The notes beneath the pieces are model-generated. The model ran no database searches. It was given only the letters and a program-made list of their open reading frames with translations, and was not told where the DNA came from. Source: Prorocentrum cordatum (lineage: Eukaryota > Sar > Dinophyceae > Prorocentrales > Prorocentraceae). From it: a DNA stretch of 64,000 nt. This document shows positions 7,408 to 17,640 of this stretch, piece by piece (position 1 is the stretch's first letter; each line of letters begins with the position of its first letter). Position numbers and translations under genes: made by a program. The stretch is from NCBI GenBank assembly GCA_963575745.1, contig CAUYUJ010015285.1, positions 124,001-188,000 on the forward strand, in the 5' to 3' direction.

Positions 7408-10400
7408 TGACTCAGCACCCCAGCCAGCCCTGGCAGACGCGCCGCCGCCACCAGAGCCACCAGCAGCACTTCCGAGGATGAGGCGAGCGAGGTCTCAGGA
7501 TGCTCTCGGAGCCCACTGCGTGGCTTGCTGGACAGCCAACCGCGGTCACCGGGCGCATCTCTACCACGGGGACTGCGTCGGGATGTCAATGTGGGTGTCA
7601 AGGAGTACACCTGTCCTTGCGGACACCTTGGCCGTTGCGTCTCGCCATGCGCCTGCTGGCGTCATTCCCGCGGCGCCGGAGGAGGCTGCGGGGGCGCCTG
7701 CCCTGGCCGATGCTTCAGCGCCGGCCGCGCTAGGCTCCCAGGGCACCCTCTTCGACTCGGTCGCGTCTGCGGGGGACGCCGCCCGGAGCCCGGCCACCCC
7801 GGCGGCTCCAGCAGAGGTCAGCGCCCGATCCACCGAGGACCGCCTGGCGCAACTCGAGAACCACGTCAAGACCCTGCAGCAGGACCTCCAGACCGAGCGC
7901 GACGAGGTCAAGAGCCTCCTCCAGGCCGCTCGCGCCTCCCAGGAGGACTTCCACAGAGCAGCAGCCCGCATCGAGACCTTAGAGTTCGAGTGGACCGTCT
8001 GGAAGGATGGTGGGGACGCGCCACACGAGCGCGAGCCGTCTCCGAGCCCGCACGGCGCAGCCATTGCTGGATTGATCACCCAGCAGCGTGGAGGCGCCCA
8101 GGGGGAGATCCCACAGCAGCAGCCGCTGGTCCAGATGGGTGGTCCGCAGGAGTTCCAGATGACGCCTCATCTCACTCCTCGTTCTGGCGACGGTGCTCTC
8201 CAGGATGAACAGCAGCAGTGGTGGCAAGAGGTGCCGCCCATGGTCGACCCCCAGGCGCTTGGCGCACCAGTTGTCCGCGCGCCAGGAGGGAACTTACAAC
8301 AGCTCACCACAGGGGGCGGTGCCTCGGCTTGCGCAGGCCTCTACACTCCTCCTGGCACAGAGCTGGCGATGAACACAGTCATCGAGAACCTCGCGGGAGG
8401 GCGACCTGTGGGTCCCATTCCGGCTACGCACCGTCCGATCGGTGGGAGCGGGCCAGGAGGCGATGCTTGCCTCGTCCCATTCCCCGCCCCTGGATCGATG
8501 CTGCCTGGTGTCACGACTGTCCAGATGACGGAGCTGCCAGCCTTCGGATGCTCAGCTGCCCCAGCAGCTGCTACACTCGCCGACGGGCCCCAGGGCGACC
8601 CGATCACAAGTCACAGCGACATCTACACCTTCCTCGCGGGGACGCCACCACGGAGTCACGCGGGCCAGCTTCCACGTGGGCCGCCAGGCCTCGAGGGTAT
8701 GAGCGCAGCGCCGGCAGCCGCGTCTCCACCCTCTCCGCTGAGTGGCGGGGCAGCTCCAGCGTCGGCAACGCTTGCGCAGCCGCGCCAGGAGATCGACATG
8801 CCCAGTTCTGCAGCATGGAATGGGTTGCAGACGATTCAGCCCAGACCGGCTGCGCCATCAGCATCGGTGGCGGGGCCCAATATGGCTGAATTGAACATGA
8901 TCATGAAGGCCCTGCAAACGCTCGTCCCCGAGTTTCCCAAGCTCGACCCTGGTGACCCAGGCACGCGGGCGCGCAGGTTTCAACATTGGCTCTTGCAAGT
9001 TACTCAGGCCTTAGAGCCAGCCGGCTACCACGTTACTTCGTGGTGGAGCTGGGTTCGCACGTCGGCCGAAACCACCCACCAGATTTTGATGTCCACGCCG
9101 TTGGACCACAGAGAGCAAGTCTTCCCACGGGAGCCAATGCCGCCACAGTTTACACAGGTGGAGTCCTGGATGCGCCCTCGCATTCTGACGTGCCTCCCGA
9201 AGTCCCAGCGGGAGTGGGTCGACCTCCGAGCGCAACAAGGCGTTATCGACCAGTCCCACACTCTGTTGTTCTACGCTTTCAAATTCTTTGCGCCGGGCTC
9301 CCCGGACGAGAAGGACAACCTCATGCGGAGGATCTTGAACCCGTCCGTTTGCACGAACGCAGGGGCTGCTCAGATCGAGCTCATGCGTTGGCGGGCAGAT
9401 GTCAGGAGGATGATCGCCTTGGGTTGTTTCCCGCCCGATCTGATGCTGAGCTACCGGGCCCTCGAGTCCATCTTCGGCAACGTTTTCGACAAGGCGGAGC
9501 CGCAGCTCAATCTGAGGTGGAACCACCTGAAGAACCGGCTGGGCTTGCCACACCTTATCACTCCTCAAGCCTTGCAGGAGGTCTCCCAGTTCGCCGATGC
9601 CGAACTCTCCGCGCTCGCGCTCCTGGGCGGGAGCTCCTTGAACCCAGGGTTGCCGCTCACCGACAACCAGAAGGCCCGACTGCAGCAGATCAAGGACGCC
9701 GAGAAGAAGAAGGCAGCTTCGGCGCAAGCGGCTGCAGCTACTTCTCCGCCCGCGGCGGCTGCCCAGAGCGCCGGGGCCGTGCGACTTTCCAGCTCGTTGT
9801 CGCCATGGGCCGCGCCCTGCAACAACTGGAAGAAGGGTGAGTGCGCCCGCGGGGTGAGCTGCCACTTCCACCACGCCGGCATCCCTGTGGACCAGAAGCG
9901 CTGCTTCGTATGCGGCTCCACCGAGCACGTCAGCAGCGCCGGCGCTCGCCCAGGCGGAGGAGCCGACCCTGAGAAGGACAAACACTGGCAGGAGTACCGG
10001 GAGAGGCGCAAGAAGGCGGAGGAAGCCGGGAAGATCGGCAAGGGAGCCAAAGTAGGAAAAAACAAAGGAGGGAAAGGAGGCAAGGGCAAGGACAAGAGCA
10101 AGGACACCACTGCGAAGGCGTGCGTCGACCTCGCGATGGCAGCCGCTGGCGACTCGGGCGCCACTGTCAAGTTCCCCAGGGACGGCGTCGCCTTGGACAG
10201 CTGGGCCAACGTGTGGCTCAAGCACGTGAAGGATCAGCCGCAGTCTTACTTCCAGGACAAACTCCAGCTTGCATACGGTGATTGCCTCTGCCACAAGGGG
10301 ACTGCCAAGAAGGGGGTCCCTACCGTCCATGTGCCGTGGACAGCTTCCGGAGAGAACATCGATTTGTTCCCGGAGGGATTCTTGTGGGAACGAGGGTGCG

Positions 10401-12121
10401 TCATTCAACGTGGCGATACCCTCACAGTGCGGAGCCCGAAGGGGCGCGAAATTCAAGTGCGGACGTGGGGCAGCATGCCGTACATCACTAAGAACGAGCT
10501 CAACCAACTTCTTTCCGACCTGCCGGAGTACCCCGAGAACGGTCGTTCTGGCAGGCCGGCGCAGGAGCCCAAGGCTGCCCGGGTAGCTTACGCCGCGCAG
10601 AAGGTTGACCTCGAACACTTGAAGGGGGAAGTTCCCAAGGAGGACCTTTCCAGAATCCGGGCAAAATACCGGAACCTGCCAGATTTGTATTGGCAAGACA
10701 ACGTCGAAGTGGCCATCACCCCCGAGCGCTTCGACAGCATGAATCATAACGTCGTGCAGAAGCCAGGGAAGCCACAGTTGCCAATGCTGTGGGAGCTCTG
10801 CTCAGGCTCAGGCGCCCTCTCGGCACGGGCACGCGATCAGAATGTCTCACACCTGCCTCCTGTGGACATGAGGTATGGGTGGTTCACAGCGAGGCGACCT
10901 GATCAAACCTTGATCCTGTACGGCATCTTGGTCGTGGGCGTCTTCTGCCTTTTCGCAGCGCCCAACTGCGCCCTCTGGGGAAACATGGTGCACGGCATGT
11001 CTCAGGCTCTTCTGGCAGCCCGCCGGGACCGCGAAGGGCCAGGATTGAAGTTCCCGGCGATGTGTTGTTTCCTCCAGTGTCTCATGGGACGGCACTTCCT
11101 CATTGAGAACAGTGGCGCGTCCAAGATATTCACGGAGAGCCCGCTGAAGGCGCTGAACCAGCTCAAGGTCTACCAGGCCAAGCTGGACCAATGCATGTTC
11201 GGGGCGAAGATCGAAGGACGACACATCAAGAAGAGCAGCTTGTTTGTTTCCGACCAGCCAACTACAGGTTTGGATACGCTTTGCGACCACAGTCACGATC
11301 ACCTACACCTTCGAGGAGCAGGACCAGCAGCATCGAGAACGGCAGCGGCGGCCAGGTACCCCGAGGCCCTTTGCGACCATATTCTCATGTCGATTCAGTG
11401 TTTGGATGATCGCACGGCTGCCACGCCGCAGGATGGGGGGAGGACGATCCCTTCACATTCATTTTGCGATCCAGACGGTTTCCTGGAGATGAACAAGGTG
11501 GAACAGGTCATTCATCGTCTTCAAACGCTTCGTCAAGTCGCTAAGACACGCGGCTACGAGGACATCTTCAAGGAGTTGGTGGATCCGTGGATCGAGCAGA
11601 ACAGTCCGAAGGGATCCAACACATCCTCCGCTGTGGCACAGGGGCCTCGGAGCGAACTCAACCAGCACTTCGTCGACATGCTCGGCGCCGTGACCAACGG
11701 CATCGCGGACCTGGCGGCCAGTGCGTCGGCAGCTGCAGCGGCGGCGACGGCAGCGGCAGCTCCTGCAGCAACAGCGGCAGCCACAGCTACAGCAGCTCAG
11801 CCTCCGCAGCCGTTGTGTGGTCGGGTAGGGCAACCTTCCGATAGCGCAGCGCGCCTTGCGGACCTGGCGCCCACTGCTGCCGCCAGACCAGGGCGAGTCG
11901 GGACAGAGCCGCCGGGCTGCGTCGACCAGCGCCCGGCCCCTGACCAGGCTGCCGTGGACGAGTCGGTGGCGCAAGGCGAGGGCGTCCAGCCCCAGGTGGC
12001 CCCTGCTCCGGAGGGAGCGCCCCCGGCGGCGCCTGCGGCCGAGCACGCTGTGCCCCGCGAGCTCCAGGATCTGTTCAAAGGCGAGATCCCAGAAAGCCCC
12101 TGGCAACAACCCAGACAATAA
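7397..12121 (+). CDS. Gag-protease-methyltransferase-like polyprotein (copy A)
   Basis: The frame is open from the TAA at 7340 to 12121 (1574 residues from a GTG at 7397; the true start may be upstream by readthrough). In order: Cys/His cluster near residue 40, a coiled coil around 150-200, Pro/Gln-rich linker, capsid-like helices at about 495-740, CCCH finger CNNWKKGECARGVSCHFHH near 807, a CCHC knuckle lacking its last Cys, Lys-rich stretch, retropepsin-like ALDSWA near 931, then a methyltransferase-like block with ELCSGSG near 1132, APNC near 1187 and IENSG near 1236. An Ala-rich linker leads to an early stop caused by an 11-bp deletion. It would build virus-like particles and process the polyprotein. 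Confidence 0.85.
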   Translation: MRLADSAPQPALADAPPPPEPPAALPRMRRARSQDALGAHCVACWTANRGHRAHLYHGDCVGMSMWVSRSTPVLADTLAVASRHAPAGVIPAAPEEAAGAPALADASAPAALGSQGTLFDSVASAGDAARSPATPAAPAEVSARSTEDRLAQLENHVKTLQQDLQTERDEVKSLLQAARASQEDFHRAAARIETLEFEWTVWKDGGDAPHEREPSPSPHGAAIAGLITQQRGGAQGEIPQQQPLVQMGGPQEFQMTPHLTPRSGDGALQDEQQQWWQEVPPMVDPQALGAPVVRAPGGNLQQLTTGGGASACAGLYTPPGTELAMNTVIENLAGGRPVGPIPATHRPIGGSGPGGDACLVPFPAPGSMLPGVTTVQMTELPAFGCSAAPAAATLADGPQGDPITSHSDIYTFLAGTPPRSHAGQLPRGPPGLEGMSAAPAAASPPSPLSGGAAPASATLAQPRQEIDMPSSAAWNGLQTIQPRPAAPSASVAGPNMAELNMIMKALQTLVPEFPKLDPGDPGTRARRFQHWLLQVTQALEPAGYHVTSWWSWVRTSAETTHQILMSTPLDHREQVFPREPMPPQFTQVESWMRPRILTCLPKSQREWVDLRAQQGVIDQSHTLLFYAFKFFAPGSPDEKDNLMRRILNPSVCTNAGAAQIELMRWRADVRRMIALGCFPPDLMLSYRALESIFGNVFDKAEPQLNLRWNHLKNRLGLPHLITPQALQEVSQFADAELSALALLGGSSLNPGLPLTDNQKARLQQIKDAEKKKAASAQAAAATSPPAAAAQSAGAVRLSSSLSPWAAPCNNWKKGECARGVSCHFHHAGIPVDQKRCFVCGSTEHVSSAGARPGGGADPEKDKHWQEYRERRKKAEEAGKIGKGAKVGKNKGGKGGKGKDKSKDTTAKACVDLAMAAAGDSGATVKFPRDGVALDSWANVWLKHVKDQPQSYFQDKLQLAYGDCLCHKGTAKKGVPTVHVPWTASGENIDLFPEGFLWERGCVIQRGDTLTVRSPKGREIQVRTWGSMPYITKNELNQLLSDLPEYPENGRSGRPAQEPKAARVAYAAQKVDLEHLKGEVPKEDLSRIRAKYRNLPDLYWQDNVEVAITPERFDSMNHNVVQKPGKPQLPMLWELCSGSGALSARARDQNVSHLPPVDMRYGWFTARRPDQTLILYGILVVGVFCLFAAPNCALWGNMVHGMSQALLAARRDREGPGLKFPAMCCFLQCLMGRHFLIENSGASKIFTESPLKALNQLKVYQAKLDQCMFGAKIEGRHIKKSSLFVSDQPTTGLDTLCDHSHDHLHLRGAGPAASRTAAAARYPEALCDHILMSIQCLDDRTAATPQDGGRTIPSHSFCDPDGFLEMNKVEQVIHRLQTLRQVAKTRGYEDIFKELVDPWIEQNSPKGSNTSSAVAQGPRSELNQHFVDMLGAVTNGIADLAASASAAAAAATAAAAPAATAAATATAAQPPQPLCGRVGQPSDSAARLADLAPTAAARPGRVGTEPPGCVDQRPAPDQAAVDESVAQGEGVQPQVAPAPEGAPPAAPAAEHAVPRELQDLFKGEIPESPWQQPRQ
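10787..11400 (+). other. C5-methyltransferase-like domain (copy A)
   Basis: WELCSGSGAL resembles motif I (AdoMet binding), AAPNCALWGN resembles motif IV with its catalytic Cys, and FLIENSGASKIF resembles the EN of motif VI. The segment LDQCMFGAK followed by KKSSLFVSD matches the layout of related dinoflagellate polyprotein domains. The usual second Pro of motif IV is Asn. It lies between protease and integrase. Activity is uncertain. Confidence 0.55.
11769..11859 (+). repeat. 91-bp internal repeat, pre-integrase copy
   Basis: This is the second copy of the repeat at 7317-7407, in the same translational frame and encoding an Ala/Gln/Pro linker. The codon aligned with the gag TAA is GCA. Confidence 0.85.
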
Positions 12122-15100
12122 GATTTGGCAGGCGGCGGCAATGCGGAAGCGCCAGCACTACCGACGAACCAACGTTTCCCTCGGAGTCTGCACAGTTGAT
12201 CTTTCAGGACCGCACGAGCCGTCACCGCGGCCTGGGAGGCACATCCAGCGAGACATGGTGACATACTTTTTGGTTCTGACCATCCGGCCTGATCGCCCAG
12301 ACGGCGGAGCAGAGGCTGCAACGCAGACCGACCCGCAACCTGCACCAACGCCCCCGGCTGACGCCGAGGCAGCGGCAGACGCGCCAGCAGCTCCAGACGC
12401 AGCCCCTGTTCAAGTGTTCCCACAGAGGCCTGTGGAAACATCTGCTGCCAGCGGTGATGATATCCAGCGGCCGCTCATCTACGCAGCCCTGCTCGGCTCG
12501 AAGGCCGAGGCCGCTGAGGCCATCAAGGACCTCTTGGCGAAGGTCAATGACGACCACGCCGGGCTGCCGCACACGCACTATTTCCGCCTGCACAGCGACA
12601 GAGGCACGGAGTTCGTCAACCGCGACCTCACCGAATACTGCCGGGTGCACGCGATCCATAAGACAACTACGCAGGGACACGACCCCAATGCGAACGCTTC
12701 TGCGGAGCAGGCGGTCGGGTGCCTCAAGCGCCGGTGCCGATACCTTCTAAGCGGCGCCCGTCTTCCGACCAACTTCTGGGGAGTCGGCGTTCTGGCGGCT
12801 GCGCAGCTGGAGCGGGCCGACGCCGGCCTCGGCTGCTATCCCAGGGTGCCCTTCGGCACGCGCGGGATGCTCGTGACCTCCCCGCCGCCCAGGAGCTCGT
12901 GGACACCGCGTGCGGAGCCTTGCACCATCTTCGGCGCCTGCGACCACATCCCAGACGCTTATTGGGTGTACCAGAAAGGATGGATCAAGCCACGGGCCGA
13001 CGTCCAACCTCAGGGACTTTCACAGGGCGACCTCGCGTGGGTGAAGCTCAACGTGAGCAGTTGGGATCCTCCCGACCGCCCTCTCGACCTCCCTGACGCG
13101 GCTGATTTCGACGCCGCTGCTGTGCCCAGGCCGCGCCCCCAGGACCTCTTGGCTGCCACGCGCGAGACGGCCACCTGCGAGGCATGTCTCCAGACGCGCA
13201 AAGGCCGGAGGCAAACCAGACCGCACGCCTTGGTCTGGGGGGAGTGCTTGCGGGCGCCACGTCCGTTACTGAGCGTTCAGGAGGAGGTCGAAACATCGCA
13301 GAGTCCTGAGGAAGATTTTCTCCACGAGCCAGCCTTCGAGAGCATAGGCCCCGAGAGCAGGGCCCCCGACCCAGGAGATGAAGTGCAGCGGACTCCCAAC
13401 GACGACAACGATGACCAGCAGAGTTCGTTTTTTCAGTTGTCCCGAGCTTGCCCAAGCCCTTTAGAGTGCTTCCCGCACGCTACGCTGGCCTTCGCCATGG
13501 CCACATCTACGTCCGCGACGTGGGGTTCAGCGCCGTCGACCGTCGACGACTCCACCACGGGCCCCGGGGAGGCCGAGTTCTACGACTGGGAAGATCTCGA
13601 GTCCTCGTTCTCCGCCGACGACGAGCTGGCCGTGGGCCCCGTTCTGCCCGCAGTGGAGGGGGGCGCCGAGGCCGCGACGGGCGAGCTGGACGCGCAGCAG
13701 GAGACCGAAGACAGCAAGCACTCGGAACCCGAGATGGCAGAGGACGACGAGAAGGACTGCGAGGCACCGCGCATTTCGAGAACTTCGCGCCGACGGCGGA
13801 GACGATGCCGAGAGCCGTCTCTCGCGGCCCGCTTCGTCTGCCATTTGCTCCCGGCGTGGTGCGCGGCAGTGGCGTACCCAGGGCCAGTCGACCATGTAGA
13901 AGGCGATGTTCTTGAGGCCGTGCAGCAGGTCGCCGGCCCGGAGCCAGGCAAGACAGTTGTGCCTCCAGAAGAGATTCGCCGAGCAGTCGGCCCCGACCTC
14001 GACTCGTGGATCCTCGCCGCCCAGGCGGAGCACGACTCGTTCCTGACGCGGGACGCGATCCAGGTGGCGACAGCTGACGATATCAAGAGATATGGCAAGA
14101 GGCCGCTGCCCATGCTGAACGTGTGGTCCCGCACAGACCAAGATTTCCGCAAGTGCCGAACCTGCATAGCCGGGAACCTCCAGCAGTTCGACCCCGCCGC
14201 GCAGCGCTGGACGGCCCAAGCCGAACCATCCAGCATATTTATGGCTGCCAAGCTCGCTGCCATGCGGAACTGGGTTGTGAGCAAACTCGACGTGAAGGGG
14301 GCGTTTCTGAATGCACCGCTGCCGCCTGACGAGCTCATCCTGGTCCAGCCTCCTGCGCAGTGGGTCGCCTGGGGCATCGTTGAGCAGGGCGTGGTGTGGA
14401 AGCTGAACAGAGCGGTGTACGGTCTCCGCCAGAGCCCGAAGTGGTGGTCAGACGAAAGGGACCGCAAGCTGAAGCAGCTCAGGTGGACCCACGACGGCGA
14501 CGAGTTCTACCTGGAGCAGAACGAGGCCGACACCCAGGTGTGGAGCCTCAGACGGAAGGGACACCCACGTGAACTACATGGGCTTCTGTGTGTTTACGTG
14601 GACGACATGCTCCTCCTCACCGAGAAGGGGCCGAGCAGGGAGACATTCGTCAAGGCGCTCACCGGTCTGTGGGAGTTTGGGCCCGAGAGAGTCCTCACGC
14701 CAGAGGTGTCCTTGACATTTTTGGGATTGGACTGGTACAGGCGCTCGAACGGAGATATCTATCTCACCCGGGAACGTTTCACCAAGGAGCTCTTGGCGAA
14801 GCACGGAATGGACCGCTGCAAATCCATCAAGAGCGTCTCCATGGACAAGCTCCCTGAGCAGGAGGACCCGCCGCAGCGAGAGCAGCTCAAGGAACTGCAG
14901 GCCCACGCTGGGGCCTTCAATTGGCTTGCCACGCGCACCAGGCCAGATGTGTCTTACTGGACTTCCCTCTTGGCTTCAAGTACCACCAAGTACGGGGCAT
15001 GGAGCCGCGACCTCGCCCACAAGGTGCTCCGGTATCTGGCAGGGACAGCTGACCAAGGTCTTCTTCTTACCGCCCAGGGCGACGAGAACGACCTCCGCGT

Positions 15101-15764
15101 CTACTCAGATGCGGGGTTTGCCGGGGCAGCCACCCAGTCGCAGAATGGTCTGATCATCTGCTGGGGCGGCTCGGTGATCACGTGGCGCTCCAGCCGGGCA
15201 GCCTTGTCGGCGCTGTCCACGGCCGAGGCCGAGCTCTGTGCCGCCGCGCTGTGCTGGCAGGTGACCGAGGGGATACGCTACCTCCTCTCCACGCTGCACC
15301 TGTACCCCAAGTGCGTCGAGGTCATGATCGACAACCAAGCTGCTCTTACTGCTGCAAGCTTGGGTGCGACCTGGCGCACTCGCTACTATGCCGCGCGCGC
15401 CAAGCGTCTGCTGGAGGAGGGGAAGCAGGGCCGAGTGAAGCTTAGCCATTGCCCCACGAAGGAGATGGTCGCCGACGCGCTGACCAAGCTGGCCACGCCT
15501 GAGGTGATCAAGGTCCTCATTGACGCCATGGAGGGCCAGCTCCCTGGCACGGTGGCTGCGCACGCGACTTCTGTGACACCAGGACGGGCCAACAGGAGCG
15601 ACATGGCAGGCGACGGCTCCTCCACGCCCCATCCTGTGCAGCCTCCACGACTTGGTGCTGCAGCAACGCATGGGGGAGGAGGGGGGAGCACGCTGATGAT
15701 TGAGGGCATCGTCCACCCGGACGTCCCGCGAGACCACCCAATGTGGGGGGAGCTCCTGAGGGCC
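12111..15764 (+). pseudogene. Integrase-RT-RNase H region (copy A), frameshifted and cut by gap
   Basis: After the 11-bp deletion the integrase reads in a new frame: VDLSGPHEP, HSDRGTEF and ASAEQAVG give the DDE triad. Compared with copy B it keeps an extra 8 residues (24 bp) before the second Asp. Reverse transcriptase shows LDVKGAFLNAP, YGLRQSPKWW and YVDDML; RNase H shows YSDAGF, STAEAEL, IDNQAAL and the closing HCPTKEMVADALTK. The frame enters the N gap in the C-terminal extension. Because upstream gag is in another frame, this part would need frameshifting or repair to be made. Confidence 0.85.
13385..13436 (-). repeat. Inverted partner of an LTR segment, inside pol (copy A)
   Basis: These 52 bases are the reverse complement of LTR bases 6732-6783 with four mismatches. 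In pol they encode an Asp/Asn-rich linker (PNDDNDDQQSS) between integrase and reverse transcriptase. Confidence 0.9.
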
Positions 15765-15864
15765 NNNNNNNNNNNNNNNNNNNNNNNNNNNNNNNNNNNN
15801 NNNNNNNNNNNNNNNNNNNNNNNNNNNNNNNNNNNNNNNNNNNNNNNNNNNNNNNNNNNNNNNN
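15765..15864. other. Assembly gap, 100 N
   Basis: One hundred N bases join the truncated copia copy A to unrelated sequence. The round size suggests a placeholder of unknown true length. Apparent reading frames across it are meaningless. Confidence 0.99.
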
Positions 15865-16070
15865 ATTTGTGTGTCCCAATTTCCCTTTATTAGCTTCGAC
15901 CGGAAGAGGTGCGCTCTCGACCCGCGAATCGAGAATTGCTTCTGGTTCGGTCTCCGGGCGCCGGCGGACGGGTGGGCACGCGTGCCCGTCGGGAAACCGT
16001 GCGGGAAACCGTGTTTCAGGAATGATGACAGTGGGCCTATGGCACGTTGGAGACTTCACGGCGGTTGGCG
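15865..16070. other. Unassigned sequence after the gap
   Basis: No gene, inverted repeat or similarity to the sequence after the 3' LTR of copy B is visible, so the gap does not simply hide the rest of copy A's locus in the same arrangement. Confidence 0.6.
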
Positions 16071-16222
16071 ACGGCCCAAGAGGCCCCCAAGACCGCCCCA
16101 AGACGGCCCAAGAGGCTCCCAAGAGGCCCCCAAAACGGCCCAAGAGGGCCCATGAGGGCCCCCAGACGGCCCAAGAGGCGCCCAAGACGGCCCAAGAGGG
16201 CCCCCAGACGGCCCCAAGAGGG
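16071..16222 (+). repeat. Minisatellite of CAAGAGGCCCC type
   Basis: Units of about 11-22 bases such as GGCCCAAGAGGCCCCCAAGA repeat through the interval. The same motif in reverse complement makes the array at 49086-49315. Open frames on both strands are repeat products. Confidence 0.85.
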
Positions 16223-16339
16223 GGACCACGACCATGGTGCATGACGGCTTCGAGGGACCGCGCGAGGTGCGAGCATCTCAGATGGTTTCGGAGTCGGAGT
16301 GGTAGCGTGGCGCGCTTGCCGTCAGAACGCTTGCTTGCA

Positions 16340-16500
16340 CGCGGCGCAAGGCCCTGTCCAACCCAGGGCGGGGGGGGCGACGACCACGACGAGGTAGGGA
16401 AGGAGCGAGGAAACTCGCAGCCCGTCAAGATGGGCTTAACGTCCCGCTCTCTTATCGCGGTCGTTGTAACCCCCCCCTGGGTCGGACAGGGCGACTGTGC
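16340..16500 (+). mobile_element. Foldback element with CCCTGTCC ends
   Basis: The left arm GCCCTGTCCAACCCAGGG is matched by the inverted right arm CCCTGGGTCGGACAGGGC, with further pairing across the G/C runs. The span is about 160 bases with no coding capacity. No target duplication was settled. Confidence 0.65.
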
Positions 16501-16744
16501 TATGCGCGAACGAGCCTTCCAACGGCAAGCGCGCCAGGCTATCATTTCGACCCCGAAACTATTTTTACTGCGCGCGTGGTCATGCTCTAAGGCACCACGA
16601 ACCAGTTTCAATGTCAGCACCACGCGGCCCGCACATGTCTTAAAGGCATCATCCAAACATCTCCATCATGCTTGGGCTGTTCCTCGACAGGCCCGTGCAC
16701 ACAGCCACCTCCGAGTCCGTCCAAAACGGATCCGGGGCGAAAAA

Positions 16745-16935
16745 CTATCACCACCTACCAAACCACCCCAACCCAACCCGAAGGCCTCAATTTGCCTTCC
16801 ATTTCCAGTGGGGAGGGGGTCGGGGAACGCTGAAAAAACACATGGAACCCGTACCCCCCCCCAACCCGAAATTCGGGTCGAATTCGGGTCTTCGGGTTGG
16901 GTTGGGGTGGTCTGGTAGGTGGTCAAGCTCGAAAC
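16745..16935 (+). mobile_element. Foldback element with CCACCTACC ends
   Basis: The left arm ACCACCTACCAAACCACCCC then AACCCAACCCGAAG is answered by the inverted arm CTTCGGGTTGGGTT then GGGGTGGTCTGGTAGGTGGT. The arms exceed 35 bases with one mismatch, and weaker pairing continues outward to the CGAAA/TTTCG region. The small loop holds AACCCGAAATTCGGG, itself palindromic. Confidence 0.75.
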
Positions 16936-17059
16936 GGACCGGGAGGGGTCCAGAGGCCGATTTTGAGCGGACCTGCCTCCGTCCCTCCCCCTTGACCGAG
17001 TCGCTCGGGGCCAGCTCGGGACCCGGGCACCAAAGGCTGTCTCCAGGCTGCCCCCCGGC

Positions 17060-17640
17060 CCGATGCGCCCCCCGAGGCCGCAACTCAGGAGCAACGTCGC
17101 GATTGGAACAATGATCTCGTCGGAGGTCTGGGGAACTGAGTTTCTCCGACAGGAGGACCTCGAGTGGATGTCCCAGTGGAGCTCCGAAGAGGAGCTCATC
17201 GCGGACTACAAGGTGCGCCGTGGGCGGCCCCCCCGCGTCCCCGACCAGACGATGGAAATCCTCCGATTTGGAGGTGGGGCCTCCATCCCGGACATCCAGG
17301 TATTCCGTCGTTTTCGGCGTCCGGGGGCCTCCATTGGACGTTCTCCAAGAAGATGCCCAGGCCGAGCCAGATACTTCTCAGAGGGCGGACCGGTCGTCCT
17401 CGGCAGAAATCCAACTACGAGCTTTTTAACCGCAGCAACTTTGGGTCTCCAGGAAGTGGGCCAGAGCTCCGGGGACGCCGAGGTCTGGGATCTTGGAAGA
17501 AAGCATGTTCAGAATGGACGGGGGAAAAAACATCCAGAGTGGAGGTCGAACCTCCGTTTCGCGGGTCTCTGATCTACCTGGGAGGTGTGGCGGATCCGAT
17601 CTTCGATCCCCGCTCCCGTCCGCGAGGTACACTTAGCCTA
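17060..17640 (+). other. Open frames of unknown nature
   Basis: Two overlapping open frames (17063-17572 and 17164-17763) contain no family I recognise. The first has an acidic stretch WMSQWSSEEELIADYKV that looks more protein-like than its surroundings, so a short exon is possible. No splice pattern or homologue can be shown. Confidence 0.25.

Larger units (their letters stand above)
1..15764 (+). repeat. Block A of a ~15.7-kb duplicated segment
   Basis: This block is repeated at 27379-43131. The offset is 27378 from base 1 to about 10686, then shifts through a 2-bp, an 11-bp and a 24-bp indel to 27367 at the right end. The left end is cut by the window edge and the right end by the N gap, so the true limits are unknown. 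I saw no difference in the first 7050 bases, including microsatellite lengths; substitutions then appear and cluster between about 10.7 and 12.7 kb. It may be a genomic duplication or one locus assembled twice. Confidence 0.95.
5848..15764 (+). mobile_element. Ty1/copia LTR retrotransposon, copy A, 3' truncated by gap
   Basis: It has the 5' LTR, primer binding site, gag, protease, methyltransferase-like region, integrase, reverse transcriptase and RNase H, then runs into the N gap before its C-terminal extension and 3' LTR. The order integrase before reverse transcriptase defines the copia group. It differs from copy B by about 25 substitutions and three indels. An 11-bp deletion near 12108 puts integrase onward in another frame, while the protease to methyltransferase junction is intact here. 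Confidence 0.95.

Noticed and set aside
9011-10747. 578-residue minus-strand frame opposite gag (also 36389-37996)
   Set aside because: It mirrors the strongly biased GC-rich gag-protease coding strand and has no recognisable domain.
15743-16918. Open frames crossing the N gaps (here and at 61859-62480)
   Set aside because: Unknown bases are translated as X; the two sides are not shown to be contiguous.
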